DNA from: Chitinophagales bacterium
GTDB lineage: Bacteria; Bacteroidota; Bacteroidia; Chitinophagales; UBA2359
NCBI GenBank assembly: GCA_020629595.1
Contig: JAHDDA010000106.1
Location: 1 to 8,434 of the forward strand
Direction: 5' to 3'
Length of the DNA: 8,434 bases
Shown: in pieces, positions 1 to 6,210 of the stretch
How the letters are laid out: every line of letters starts with the position of its first letter
Numbering within the stretch: position 1 is the stretch's first letter
The notes under the pieces: generated by a model
What the model was told of the DNA's origin: nothing
The model's database searches: none
Seen by the model: only the letters and a program-made list of their open reading frames with translations
Translations under genes and position numbers: made by a program

Positions 1-52
1 GAGCAACGCCCTTTTAAGGCGTGGGCCCTGGGTTCGAGCCCCAGCTCGGTCA
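1..52 (+). tRNA. tRNA-Lys(UUU), 3' part only
   Basis: The 5' acceptor strand and most of the D arm lie outside the window. Visible are the anticodon stem ACGCC/GGCGT (6-10 with 18-22), the loop CTTTTAA with anticodon TTT at 13-15, a 5-nt variable loop, the T arm CTGGG/CCCAG (28-32 with 40-44) around TTCGAGC, the 3' acceptor strand CTCGGTC (45-51) and discriminator A52. CCA is not encoded. The anticodon reads AAA/AAG lysine codons. A terminator follows 5 nt later. Confidence 0.93.
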
Positions 53-57
53 CAAAT

Positions 58-100
58 AAAAAAGGGAAGTTCAAATTAAGAACTTCCCTTTTTTAATTTT
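58..100. terminator. Bidirectional intrinsic terminator between tRNA-Lys and purC
   Basis: A perfect 15-bp inverted repeat pairs 58-72 with 80-94 around a 7-nt A/T loop. The outer six pairs are A:T, so each strand ends in a run of six T followed by further T-rich sequence. It follows tRNA-Lys on the + strand and lies about 16 nt beyond the purC stop on the - strand. It therefore probably ends both convergent transcripts. Confidence 0.9.
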
Positions 101-115
101 ATGGCTTCTGTATTT

Positions 116-1048
116 CTACAAAACTGATAATATATTATTTTCAATCTCATCAAGAATATTAATTGCTTCTCTTTTAACAAATTTGCTTCCTGTTACTTTT
201 TCGTATAGCTCTATATATCTTTCAGTAACTTTATCTACAAATTCTTCTGGCATAATAGGCATTTTTTGTCCTTTCTTTCCTTGAAAACCATTTTCCATTA
301 ACCATTCCCTTACAAACTCTTTAGATAACTGCTTTTGTTTCTCTCCAGTTTCTTGTCTTTCTTCATAACCATCGGCATAAAAGTACCTAGAGGAGTCTGG
401 GGTATGAATTTCATCAATTAAGTAAATTTTACCATCTTTCTTCCCAAACTCATATTTAGTATCAACTAAAATCAAGCCTTGTTTGGCTGCCATTTCTGTA
501 CCTTTTTCAAATAGAGCTTTGGTATATTTTTCTAATTGTAAATAATCTTCTTCTGCAACAATTTCTTGTTTTAATATTTCTTCTCTAGAAATATCTAAAT
601 CATGACCATACGCAGCTTTTGTAGTTGGTGTAATAATTGGCTCAGGAAATTTTTGGTTTTCTATCATTCCTTTAGGCATATTAACTCCACATAAAACGCT
701 TTCTCCAGTTTTATAGGTTCGCCACGCATGCCCAGTAAGATATCCTCTAATGACCATTTCAACTTTAAAAGGTTCACAAGCCATACCAATGCTTACATTG
801 GGATCTGGTGAGGAATTTAACCAATTAGGAACAATTTCAGCAGTTTTTTTTAAAAAATGGACAGCAATTTGATTTAAAACTTGTCCTTTAAATGGTATTG
901 GTTTGGGTAACACGTGATCAAAAGCCGAAATTCTATCAGTTGCAACCATTACCAATTTATCATTAATGGTATAAACGTCTCTAACTTTTCCTTTGTAATA
1001 ATTTGTTTGATTTGGAAAAGAAAAATTAGTGCTAGCTAAGCCCCTCAT
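116..1048 (-). CDS. purC: Phosphoribosylaminoimidazole-succinocarboxamide synthase (SAICAR synthetase)
   Basis: PurC joins aspartate to CAIR using ATP, giving SAICAR, in cytosolic de novo purine synthesis. The 310-residue product matches the long PurC form of about 300 residues, rather than the short one of about 240. Visible family motifs are the N-terminal nucleotide-binding strand YKGKVRDVY (18-26), ATDRISAFD (36-44), the substrate-site segment RGYLTGHAWRTY (101-112), PEPIITPTTKA (135-145), ILVDTKYEFG (193-202) and LIDEIHTPDSSRYF (210-223). The ATG at 1048 gives the expected short N-terminal lead before the first strand. No strong Shine-Dalgarno site is seen. The gene lies 55 nt downstream of tRNA-Leu on the same strand with no clear terminator between, so read-through from the tRNA promoter is plausible. 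A weak -7-like box (TAAATTTT, 1077-1084) is an alternative. Identification is secure. Confidence 0.97.
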   Translation of the reverse strand: MRGLASTNFSFPNQTNYYKGKVRDVYTINDKLVMVATDRISAFDHVLPKPIPFKGQVLNQIAVHFLKKTAEIVPNWLNSSPDPNVSIGMACEPFKVEMVIRGYLTGHAWRTYKTGESVLCGVNMPKGMIENQKFPEPIITPTTKAAYGHDLDISREEILKQEIVAEEDYLQLEKYTKALFEKGTEMAAKQGLILVDTKYEFGKKDGKIYLIDEIHTPDSSRYFYADGYEERQETGEKQKQLSKEFVREWLMENGFQGKKGQKMPIMPEEFVDKVTERYIELYEKVTGSKFVKREAINILDEIENNILSVL

Positions 1049-1103
1049 TTTACTAATTTTTGGTATTGAAGAATCTAAAATTTAATGAAAACTAAAAAGC
1101 AAG

Positions 1104-1189
1104 TACCTAGAACAGGAGTCGAACCTGCACGACCAAAAACGGTCACCAGCCCCTCAAGCTGGCGTGTCTACCAATTCCACCATCTAGGC
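1104..1189 (-). tRNA. tRNA-Leu(GAG)
   Basis: The 86-nt complete type II tRNA reads on the - strand. The acceptor stem is GCCTAGA (1183-1189) against TCTAGGT (1105-1111) with a terminal G:U pair, and the discriminator is A at 1104. The anticodon stem CCAGC/GCTGG encloses TTGAGGG, with anticodon GAG complementary to 1153-1155. The variable arm is a GACC/GGTC hairpin, as expected for leucine. The T arm is GCAGG/CCTGT around TTCGACT. CCA is not encoded. The anticodon reads CUC and CUU. Confidence 0.96.
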
Positions 1190-1197
1190 AAAAAAAG

Positions 1198-1205
1198 CAA
1201 ATATA
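1198..1205 (-). promoter_or_regulatory. Promoter -7 element of tRNA-Leu
   Basis: The - strand reads TATATTTG, a perfect match to the Bacteroidota -7 consensus TAnnTTTG, 8 nt before the first base of the mature tRNA. I see no convincing TTTG at the usual -33 distance. The promoter may also feed purC. Confidence 0.6.
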
Positions 1206-1509
1206 CTTATAAGCAACTACTTTTTCTGTTTTAAAACCACTTAAAACTTTATAAAAAAAATTATTTGTATAAGATTGGTAGGTTGTTGTATTAATAAATA
1301 CACACAATAATTTTTTAGGTTTTGTAAATAAATACTTTATTTAATTTTTTTTTGAAAAAAACTATTAATTCATTACTTCATAAATTAAGTAAATGATTTA
1401 ATAAAGTATATTTTGTTGTTGAAAAATTTAGTTAATACATTCAAATTAATTTATTACTTTAGCATCCTGAATGAATTGTTCATTAATGTATAATGTTATT
1501 TTTGTTCGG
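1206..1509. other. AT-rich intergenic DNA without recognisable gene
   Basis: This stretch separates tRNA-Leu from the candidate 6S RNA. It is very A/T-rich, with homopolymer runs of A and T and no open reading frame with coding character on either strand. The only small dyad I noticed is AATGAA-TTG-TTCATT at 1470-1484, which is too short to interpret. It presumably holds the upstream promoter regions of the two RNA genes flanking it. Confidence 0.6.
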
Positions 1510-1540
1510 TATGGTTTTAGTTTTATTTAAACTGTATTTG
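1510..1540 (+). promoter_or_regulatory. Candidate promoter of the 6S-like RNA
   Basis: TGTATTTG at 1533-1540 differs from TAnnTTTG at one fixed position. TATG at 1510-1513 differs from the -33 motif TTTG at one position. The spacer is 19 nt, within the usual range. The start point predicted from this, around 1546-1548, falls just before the long RNA hairpin that begins at 1551. Both boxes are imperfect, so support rests mainly on position. Confidence 0.45.
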
Positions 1541-1550
1541 TATTAAAATA

Positions 1551-1663
1551 AGTAGTCGGTATTAGGTTAGAGTTTTGTTCAAAGCACTCCTTTACTTCAT
1601 AGCTTGGCGCATTACTTTCTTTCTCTGTTTTGAGCATATTTTGCTCTGCCTAAGCCAACTACT
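1551..1663 (+). ncRNA. ssrS: Candidate 6S RNA (flavobacterial 6S type)
   Basis: The + strand folds into one long, interrupted hairpin. Paired blocks from the base upwards are AGTAGT (1551-1556) with 1658-1663, GGT (1558-1560) with GCC (1654-1656), TTAGGT (1562-1567) with GCCTAA (1648-1653), and AGAG (1569-1572) with CTCT (1644-1647). After an asymmetric internal loop (1573-1576 against 1636-1643), a 9-bp helix pairs 1577-1585 with 1627-1635. The remaining 41 nt are pyrimidine-rich with only a tiny hairpin near 1599-1612. A long rod interrupted by large open loops, of about 110-120 nt and ending in an intrinsic terminator, is what is expected of 6S RNA, which mimics an open promoter and binds RNA polymerase. 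From memory, flavobacteria have a 6S family of this size. The base pairing is seen directly; the 6S identity is inference. Another structured small RNA remains possible. The transcript probably runs from about 1546 to 1711. Confidence 0.62.
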
Positions 1664-1670
1664 ATTTCAT

Positions 1671-1711
1671 AAAAAAAGGTCTTGAAACTTTTGTTTCAAG
1701 ACCTTTTTTTT
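1671..1711. terminator. Strong bidirectional terminator between the 6S-like RNA and purF
   Basis: A perfect 18-bp stem pairs 1671-1688 with 1693-1710 around a TTTT loop. Its outer seven pairs are A:T, so both strands end in a T tract. It starts 8 nt after the 6S-like hairpin on the + strand and lies 39 nt beyond the purF stop on the - strand. A two-way terminator here supports a + strand transcript ending at this point, although no protein gene exists there. Confidence 0.9.
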
Positions 1712-1748
1712 ATGAATTAAAATTCTAAACGGTAAAAGTATCAAATAA

Positions 1749-3650
1749 TTAGTACGCCCGCTGATTTTTATTTTCATAAGCAAACACAAAAGATTGATTT
1801 ACTACCCTATTGCCTCCAGCAGTTGGGTAGTTTCCTGTAAAATACCAATCACCTTTATGATTTGGACAGGCATTATGTAATCCTTCAACAGATTGATAAA
1901 TAACTTCTAGTTTTGGCTTAAATCCTTTGGGCGTTATTAATTCAGCTATTTTATTAGAAATTTCTTCTTCAGTAAATGTATCATAAAGTGTTTTTACACA
2001 ATTTTTCATTTCCTTAGCTGGTTTAAGTAACTCATTCTTACAGGCTATATAAGTATCATGCCATAACTGCCATTGTCCTGTTTCCATAAGTAATTCTTTC
2101 ATTGCTTTAAATGCAATAAAATCAGCTAATTTAGCCATATCAATACCATAACAATCTGGATAACGAATTTGAGGTGCTGAGGAGACAACAACTATTTTCT
2201 TTGGTTCTAAACGTCCTAAAATAGATAAAATACTTTTCTTTAATGTAGTACCTCTTACTATAGAATCATCAATTGCCACCAAAGTATCTACATTTCTTTC
2301 AATAGTTCCATAAGTTATATCATAAACATGAGAAACTAAGTCATCTCTATCATTATCATTAGTGATAAAGGTGCGCATTTTTTGATCTTTTATTAAAATC
2401 TTATCGGCTCTTGTTTGAAGCGATAGTATTTTCTCAATTTGTTCTTCTGATAAACTTCCATTTCCTTCCCTAATTTCTTGTTTTTTGTACGCATTTAATA
2501 CCCCATCAACACCTTTTAGTAATCCGTAAAAGCTAACCTCAGCAGTATTAGGTATAAATGTAAAAACAGTCTTAGAGACTTTTCTATCTATGGCTGTTAA
2601 AACTCTTTCTGTTAAACTACTTCCTAATGCTAATCTTTCTTTATAAATATCCCTATCATTTCCTCTAGAGAAATAAATTCTTTCAAAGCTACAAGATTTT
2701 TTCTCTAATGGTTTTGTGTATTCATATAATGAATGATTGCCGTTTTTATTAATTATTATGGCATTAGCCGGTGGTAATTCTACAACCTCGCTTGATTTTA
2801 GGTTAAATGCCGTTTGAATTGCTACCCTTTCAGAGGCAATAACAATAAAATCTTCATTGGCATAATACCAGGCTGGACGGATACCAGATGGATCACGAAT
2901 AACAAATGATTGTCCACTTCCTGTTGCTCCAGCCATTACATAACCTCCATCAAAATCTTTGGTTGCTTTTTTAATAATTTTTAAAAAGTCGATATTGGCT
3001 TCAACTTTGTCGGTAAGTTTTTCGCCAAATACAGATTTAGACTTGTACTTTTTATAGAGCTTACTCACTTCCGTATCTAAATAATGTCCAAATTTTTCTA
3101 AAATTGTAACGGTATCAGATTGCTGCATTGGGTGTTGCCCAATCTCTTTTAATACTCTTATTAATTCAGGTACATTTGTAAGGTTAAAGTTTCCTGCCAT
3201 TAATAAGTTTCTTGCTTTCCAGTTTGAAGAACGCTTTACAGGATGACAAAATTCTATGCCTGATTTACCATGAGTTCCATAACGAAGATGCCCCATAAGT
3301 AATTCACCAGCAAACGGCATTTTCTTTTTTATTCGCTTAGAATCGTTAGAAAAGTTATCGTATTTTTCATTTAGCTCTTGAAACTTTCTATCTATGTGCT
3401 TGTAAATAGATTCTATGGCTTTATTATCATCACTTCTTCGGCGATGTATATATTTTGTACCAACTTTAGTATTTAGTTTAATAGCTGCAATTCCAGCACC
3501 ATCTTGCCCTCGATTGTGCATTTTTTGCATTAAAATGTGCATTTTATTCAATCCGAAAAAATGCGTGCCATAAGTTTTTTTAAAATAGCTTAGTGGCTTT
3601 TTTAGGCGAATAAGTGCAACTCCGCACTCGTGCTTTATTAATTCGCTCAT
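1749..3650 (-). CDS. purF: Amidophosphoribosyltransferase, long Bacteroidota-type
   Basis: PurF makes phosphoribosylamine from PRPP and glutamine, the first committed step of purine synthesis. At 633 residues it is well above the roughly 470-520 of common bacterial PurF. The N-terminal glutaminase domain has Cys9 as likely nucleophile after a short propeptide (HECG, 7-10), then HNRGQDGAG (45-53), LRYGTHG (122-128) and GNFNLTN (153-159), where most homologues have HNGNLTN. Additional length sits around 60-110 and 192-232. The phosphoribosyltransferase domain has the flexible-loop remnant RTFI (426-429) and the PRPP motif LVAIDDSIVRGTT (457-469). Cys320, Cys500 and Cys595 sit near places where Fe-S-containing PurF proteins carry cluster ligands, but the last CxxC pair is not intact. 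The ATG at 3650 puts Cys9 at a normal propeptide distance. Its promoter box is at 3680-3687. The function is secure; cluster binding is uncertain. Confidence 0.93.
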   Translation of the reverse strand: MSELIKHECGVALIRLKKPLSYFKKTYGTHFFGLNKMHILMQKMHNRGQDGAGIAAIKLNTKVGTKYIHRRRSDDNKAIESIYKHIDRKFQELNEKYDNFSNDSKRIKKKMPFAGELLMGHLRYGTHGKSGIEFCHPVKRSSNWKARNLLMAGNFNLTNVPELIRVLKEIGQHPMQQSDTVTILEKFGHYLDTEVSKLYKKYKSKSVFGEKLTDKVEANIDFLKIIKKATKDFDGGYVMAGATGSGQSFVIRDPSGIRPAWYYANEDFIVIASERVAIQTAFNLKSSEVVELPPANAIIINKNGNHSLYEYTKPLEKKSCSFERIYFSRGNDRDIYKERLALGSSLTERVLTAIDRKVSKTVFTFIPNTAEVSFYGLLKGVDGVLNAYKKQEIREGNGSLSEEQIEKILSLQTRADKILIKDQKMRTFITNDNDRDDLVSHVYDITYGTIERNVDTLVAIDDSIVRGTTLKKSILSILGRLEPKKIVVVSSAPQIRYPDCYGIDMAKLADFIAFKAMKELLMETGQWQLWHDTYIACKNELLKPAKEMKNCVKTLYDTFTEEEISNKIAELITPKGFKPKLEVIYQSVEGLHNACPNHKGDWYFTGNYPTAGGNRVVNQSFVFAYENKNQRAY

Positions 3651-3679
3651 AAGACTTCAAGCATTTGTTATGTGAGTGC

Positions 3680-3687
3680 CAAAGGTA
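3680..3687 (-). promoter_or_regulatory. Promoter -7 element of purF
   Basis: The - strand reads TACCTTTG, an exact match to TAnnTTTG. It predicts a start near 3674 and a leader of only about 24 nt before the purF ATG. That is too short for a purine riboswitch. No clear TTTG -33 box is visible. Confidence 0.6.
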
Positions 3688-3755
3688 GTTTTTTTAATTT
3701 GATAATTGCGTAGTTTTAAAAAAAGTTTGGTTATTTGTTTAAGAAAAAAAAACAA

Positions 3756-4439
3756 CTACAATTTTAGTAATTCTTTTGAACTTAAAAATTCATCGTCAAA
3801 ATCTGCATTGATTTTAATTACCTCATTTTTAAAAGGATGTTCAAATTCTAAACTGAAAGCGTGTAACAACATTCTTGAAATTCCAAATTCATTTTTAAAA
3901 TATTTATTTTGTTTCACATCACCATATCTTACATCGCCAATAATTGGATGCCTAATATGAGCAAAATGTCTTCTAATTTGGTGGGTTCGCCCTGTTAAAG
4001 GTTCTATTTTAACATACGAAAACCTAGCTGTTTTATATCGATTTCCAATAGCAAAAGGCAATTCGTTTTGTGTAAGCTTTTTATATTTTGTTATTGCTTC
4101 TTTACTAATTTTTGCTCTTTCGGTTTTCAAAGGGTAATTAATTATTGCTTTTTCTTTCACAAAACCTCTTACTATTGCAAAGTATGTTTTTCTAATTTTT
4201 TTGTGAGTGAATAATTCTCCCAAACTACTTGCGTCTTCTGAAGATTTTCCGAAAATTAAAACACCAGAAGTTGGGCGATCTAAACGATGAATTGGATACA
4301 CTCTTTTCTTTATCTGATTTCGCAACATTTGTAATGCAAAAATGGTATCTTCACTTATTTTGGTTCTATGTACTAATAAAGCGGTTGGTTTATTAATAGC
4401 CACAAAATGCTCATCTTCAAAAATTATACTTAACTCCAT
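3756..4439 (-). CDS. truC: RluA-family pseudouridine synthase, TruC-like (tRNA Psi65)
   Basis: This enzyme isomerises uridine to pseudouridine. The catalytic block is HRLDRPTSG (51-59), with Asp54 as nucleophile. Further family marks are the early strand AINKPTALLVHR (14-25), KTYFAIVRG (84-92), TGRTHQIRRH (149-158), HPIIGDVRYGD (164-174) and RMLLHAFSL (189-197). There is no S4 RNA-binding domain before the catalytic domain. Features such as LVHR, the phrase HRLDRPTSGVL and the HPIIGD...GD...QN block resemble E. coli TruC, which modifies U65 of certain tRNAs, more than RluA, RluC or RluD. The length (227) is somewhat below the 260 of E. coli TruC, mostly through a shorter C-terminus. It is divergent from purK and 105 nt upstream of purF on the same strand. 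The superfamily is certain; the target RNA is inferred. Confidence 0.87.
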   Translation of the reverse strand: MELSIIFEDEHFVAINKPTALLVHRTKISEDTIFALQMLRNQIKKRVYPIHRLDRPTSGVLIFGKSSEDASSLGELFTHKKIRKTYFAIVRGFVKEKAIINYPLKTERAKISKEAITKYKKLTQNELPFAIGNRYKTARFSYVKIEPLTGRTHQIRRHFAHIRHPIIGDVRYGDVKQNKYFKNEFGISRMLLHAFSLEFEHPFKNEVIKINADFDDEFLSSKELLKL

Positions 4440-4447
4440 TTATAAAA

Positions 4448-4455
4448 CAAATTTA
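4448..4455 (-). promoter_or_regulatory. Candidate -7 element of truC
   Basis: The - strand reads TAAATTTG, an exact TAnnTTTG match. It lies only 8 nt before the truC ATG, so the mRNA would start within a few bases of the start codon. A second box with one mismatch (TATATTTT, complement of 4481-4488) would give an ordinary leader of about 35 nt. The sequence does not decide between them. Confidence 0.4.
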
Positions 4456-4513
4456 AAAAAGTCCTAAGTAATTTATTTAGAAAATATAGTTATCTTTTTT
4501 ATGGTAGCTAAGA

Positions 4514-4529
4514 AAGATTTGTAATTTAG
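4514..4529 (+). promoter_or_regulatory. Candidate -7 region of purKE
   Basis: Two overlapping boxes each differ from TAnnTTTG at one fixed position: AAGATTTG (4514-4521) and TAATTTAG (4522-4529). Either would start transcription about 12-20 nt before the purK ATG. No clear -33 box is seen. A leader this short leaves no room for a riboswitch. Confidence 0.35.
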
Positions 4530-4546
4530 CATTAGAAATTTATTTA

Positions 4547-5704
4547 ATGAAATCAGGATTAACGCCAAACTTAAAACTCGGTATTATTTCGGGAGGACAA
4601 TTAGGCAAAATGCTTATTCAAGAAGCCAGTAAGTGGGATATTGAAACTTATGTTTTAGATAAGGAAGAAAACTGTCCGGCTAGAAGTATTGCTACACATT
4701 ACGTAAAAGGTAGTAATACAAACTATGACGATGTTTACAATTTTGGGAAAAAAGTAGATTTACTATCATTTGAAATTGAAAATGTAAACATTGAAGCCCT
4801 AAAAAAGCTAAAAGCTGAAGGATTACATATTCTTCCAGACCCTTCTATTTTAGCTTTAATACAAGATAAAGGAATACAAAAGAAATTTTATAAAGAAAAT
4901 AATATTCCTACTTCGCCTTTTGATATTTACGAAAATATTGACAGTATTAAACAAGCTATTAAAGAAAAGAAAATTGAATTTCCTTTTGTTCAAAAACTAA
5001 GGAAAGGTGGTTATGATGGCAGAGGTGTTGCTGTAATTAACGATAAAAATGATTTTTCTAAGTTATTGATTGGCAATTCTGTAGTAGAACAAAAAGTATC
5101 TATTCACAAAGAAATATCTGTGATTGTTGCAAGAAATGAACAAGGAGCCATAAAAACTTTCCCTATTGTTGAAATGGTTTTTGATCCTATTGCAAATTTG
5201 GTTGACAAGTTGGTTTGTCCATCAGCTATAAGTGAAGATCAGACAGAAAAAGCAAGCAAGTTAGCAGAAAAAATAATTACTAATTTGAATATGACTGGCA
5301 TTTTGGCAATTGAATTTTTTATTGATCAAAATGGAGATATTATTGTAAACGAAATGGCATGTAGAACGCACAATAGCGGACACCATACCATTGAAAGCAT
5401 TGTAACTTCTCAATTTGAGCAACATTTGCGATCAATTTTAAATTTACCTCTAGGGAGTACTGAACTAAAAATGCCTGCTGTAATGATAAACTTATTGGGG
5501 CATCCAGATTTTGAAGGACCAGCGGTTTATTTTGGAATTGAAGAATGTATGGCAATTGAAGGGGTTAAAATTCATTTGTACGGAAAAGCAATTACAAAAC
5601 CATACAGAAAAATGGGTCATATAACAGTATTAGCTTCAACCTTAGAAAAAGCATTGGAAAAAGCAGAAAAAGTTAAGAATTTAATAAGTGTAAGAACTAA
5701 ATAG
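4547..5704 (+). CDS. purK: 5-(carboxyamino)imidazole ribonucleotide synthase (ATPase subunit)
   Basis: PurK carboxylates AIR with ATP and bicarbonate to give N5-CAIR, which PurE then rearranges. The 385-residue protein has the ATP-grasp layout of the family. An N-terminal pre-ATP-grasp fold begins with LGIISGGQLGKML (11-23), and FEIEN lies at 75-79. The ATP-binding segment is FVQKLRKGGYDGRGV (147-161). The metal-binding acidic pair is in IEFFIDQNGDIIVNEM (255-270), followed by HNSGHHTIE (275-283). The usual NExAPRPHNSGH block reads NEMACRTHNSGH here, with Cys and Thr replacing two prolines. A C-terminal domain with NLLGH (315-319) and KMGHIT (355-360) completes it. The ATG at 4547 is the only start compatible with the upstream promoter region. 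The stop codon is 2 nt before purE, so the two are translated from one mRNA. Confidence 0.96.
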   Translation: MKSGLTPNLKLGIISGGQLGKMLIQEASKWDIETYVLDKEENCPARSIATHYVKGSNTNYDDVYNFGKKVDLLSFEIENVNIEALKKLKAEGLHILPDPSILALIQDKGIQKKFYKENNIPTSPFDIYENIDSIKQAIKEKKIEFPFVQKLRKGGYDGRGVAVINDKNDFSKLLIGNSVVEQKVSIHKEISVIVARNEQGAIKTFPIVEMVFDPIANLVDKLVCPSAISEDQTEKASKLAEKIITNLNMTGILAIEFFIDQNGDIIVNEMACRTHNSGHHTIESIVTSQFEQHLRSILNLPLGSTELKMPAVMINLLGHPDFEGPAVYFGIEECMAIEGVKIHLYGKAITKPYRKMGHITVLASTLEKALEKAEKVKNLISVRTK

Positions 5705-5706
5705 TT

Positions 5707-6207
5707 ATGAGTAGTAAATTAGTAAGTATTGTTATGGGTTCAGATTCTGACTTACCCATAATGCAAGAAGCTGCCAATATTTTAAATAACTTAGATGTTC
5801 CGTTTGAAATAGATGTAGTTTCTGCTCACAGAACGCCAGATAAGCTATATGAATTTTCAAAAAATGCCCACAAAAGAGGCATAAAGGTAATTATTGCAGG
5901 AGCAGGTGGTGCAGCTCATTTACCAGGAATGGTTGCTTCAATGTCGCCATTGCCAGTAATTGGCGTACCAATTAAATCAAGCAACTCAATTGATGGTTGG
6001 GATTCGGTTTTATCAATTTTACAAATGCCTGGTGGTGTACCAGTTGCTACGGTTGCTTTAAACGGAGCTAAGAATGCTGGCATTTTAGCAGCTCAGATTG
6101 TTGCAGCAAATGACATAAATATTCTTCAAAAAATAATTGATTACAAAAAAGAGTTGGAGTTAAAAGTAGAAGAAAAGGCTAAAAAAGTGAAAGATTTTAA
6201 GTCCTAA
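5707..6207 (+). CDS. purE: N5-carboxyaminoimidazole ribonucleotide mutase, class I
   Basis: PurE moves the carboxyl group of N5-CAIR to C4, giving CAIR, the substrate of PurC. The 166 residues match the normal length of class I PurE. The phosphate and substrate loops are visible as MGSDSDLP (10-17), SAHRTP (39-44) with the catalytic-type His41, and AGAGGAAHLPGM (64-75). PIKSSNSIDGWDSVLSI (88-104) and QMPGGVPVATVA (106-117) follow. The C-terminus is a charged Lys/Glu helix. Presence of purK confirms the bacterial two-enzyme route rather than a class II AIR carboxylase. It starts 2 nt after purK ends, so translational coupling is likely. It converges on the peroxidase gene with 3 nt between stop codons and no obvious terminator. 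Only a weak 6-bp A/T-rich hairpin (6193-6198 with 6207-6212) spans both stops. Confidence 0.97.
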   Translation: MSSKLVSIVMGSDSDLPIMQEAANILNNLDVPFEIDVVSAHRTPDKLYEFSKNAHKRGIKVIIAGAGGAAHLPGMVASMSPLPVIGVPIKSSNSIDGWDSVLSILQMPGGVPVATVALNGAKNAGILAAQIVAANDINILQKIIDYKKELELKVEEKAKKVKDFKS

Positions 6208-6210
6208 AAA

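Noticed and set aside
381..396. AAGTACCTAGA followed by GGAGTC inside purC resembles the tRNA-Leu 3' end at 1101-1120, and could suggest an integrase attachment remnant.
   Set aside because: The purC copy encodes the conserved motif DSSRYF, the match is broken by a 3-nt difference, and no integrase or island lies between the two.
1470..1484. Small hairpin AATGAA-TTG-TTCATT upstream of the 6S-like RNA.
   Set aside because: A 6-bp A/T-rich stem is expected by chance in this composition and fits no known site.
1201..1550. Possible small protein gene in the long intergenic gap.
   Set aside because: Short frames are interrupted by many stops, have no coding bias and no recognisable product.
3700..3755. 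Possible terminator for truC (GTAGTT...AACTAC with T tracts on the - strand).
   Set aside because: Only six base pairs with a large loop. The T runs are common in this region, so it cannot be distinguished from background.
3706..3960. An 84-codon open frame on the + strand.
   Set aside because: It lies mostly antisense inside truC, has no family resemblance, and is low-complexity Ser/Asn/Lys-rich as expected from reading A/T-rich coding DNA backwards.
5340..5555. A 71-codon open frame on the - strand inside purK.
   Set aside because: It is entirely antisense to conserved PurK sequence, with no promoter and no recognisable product.
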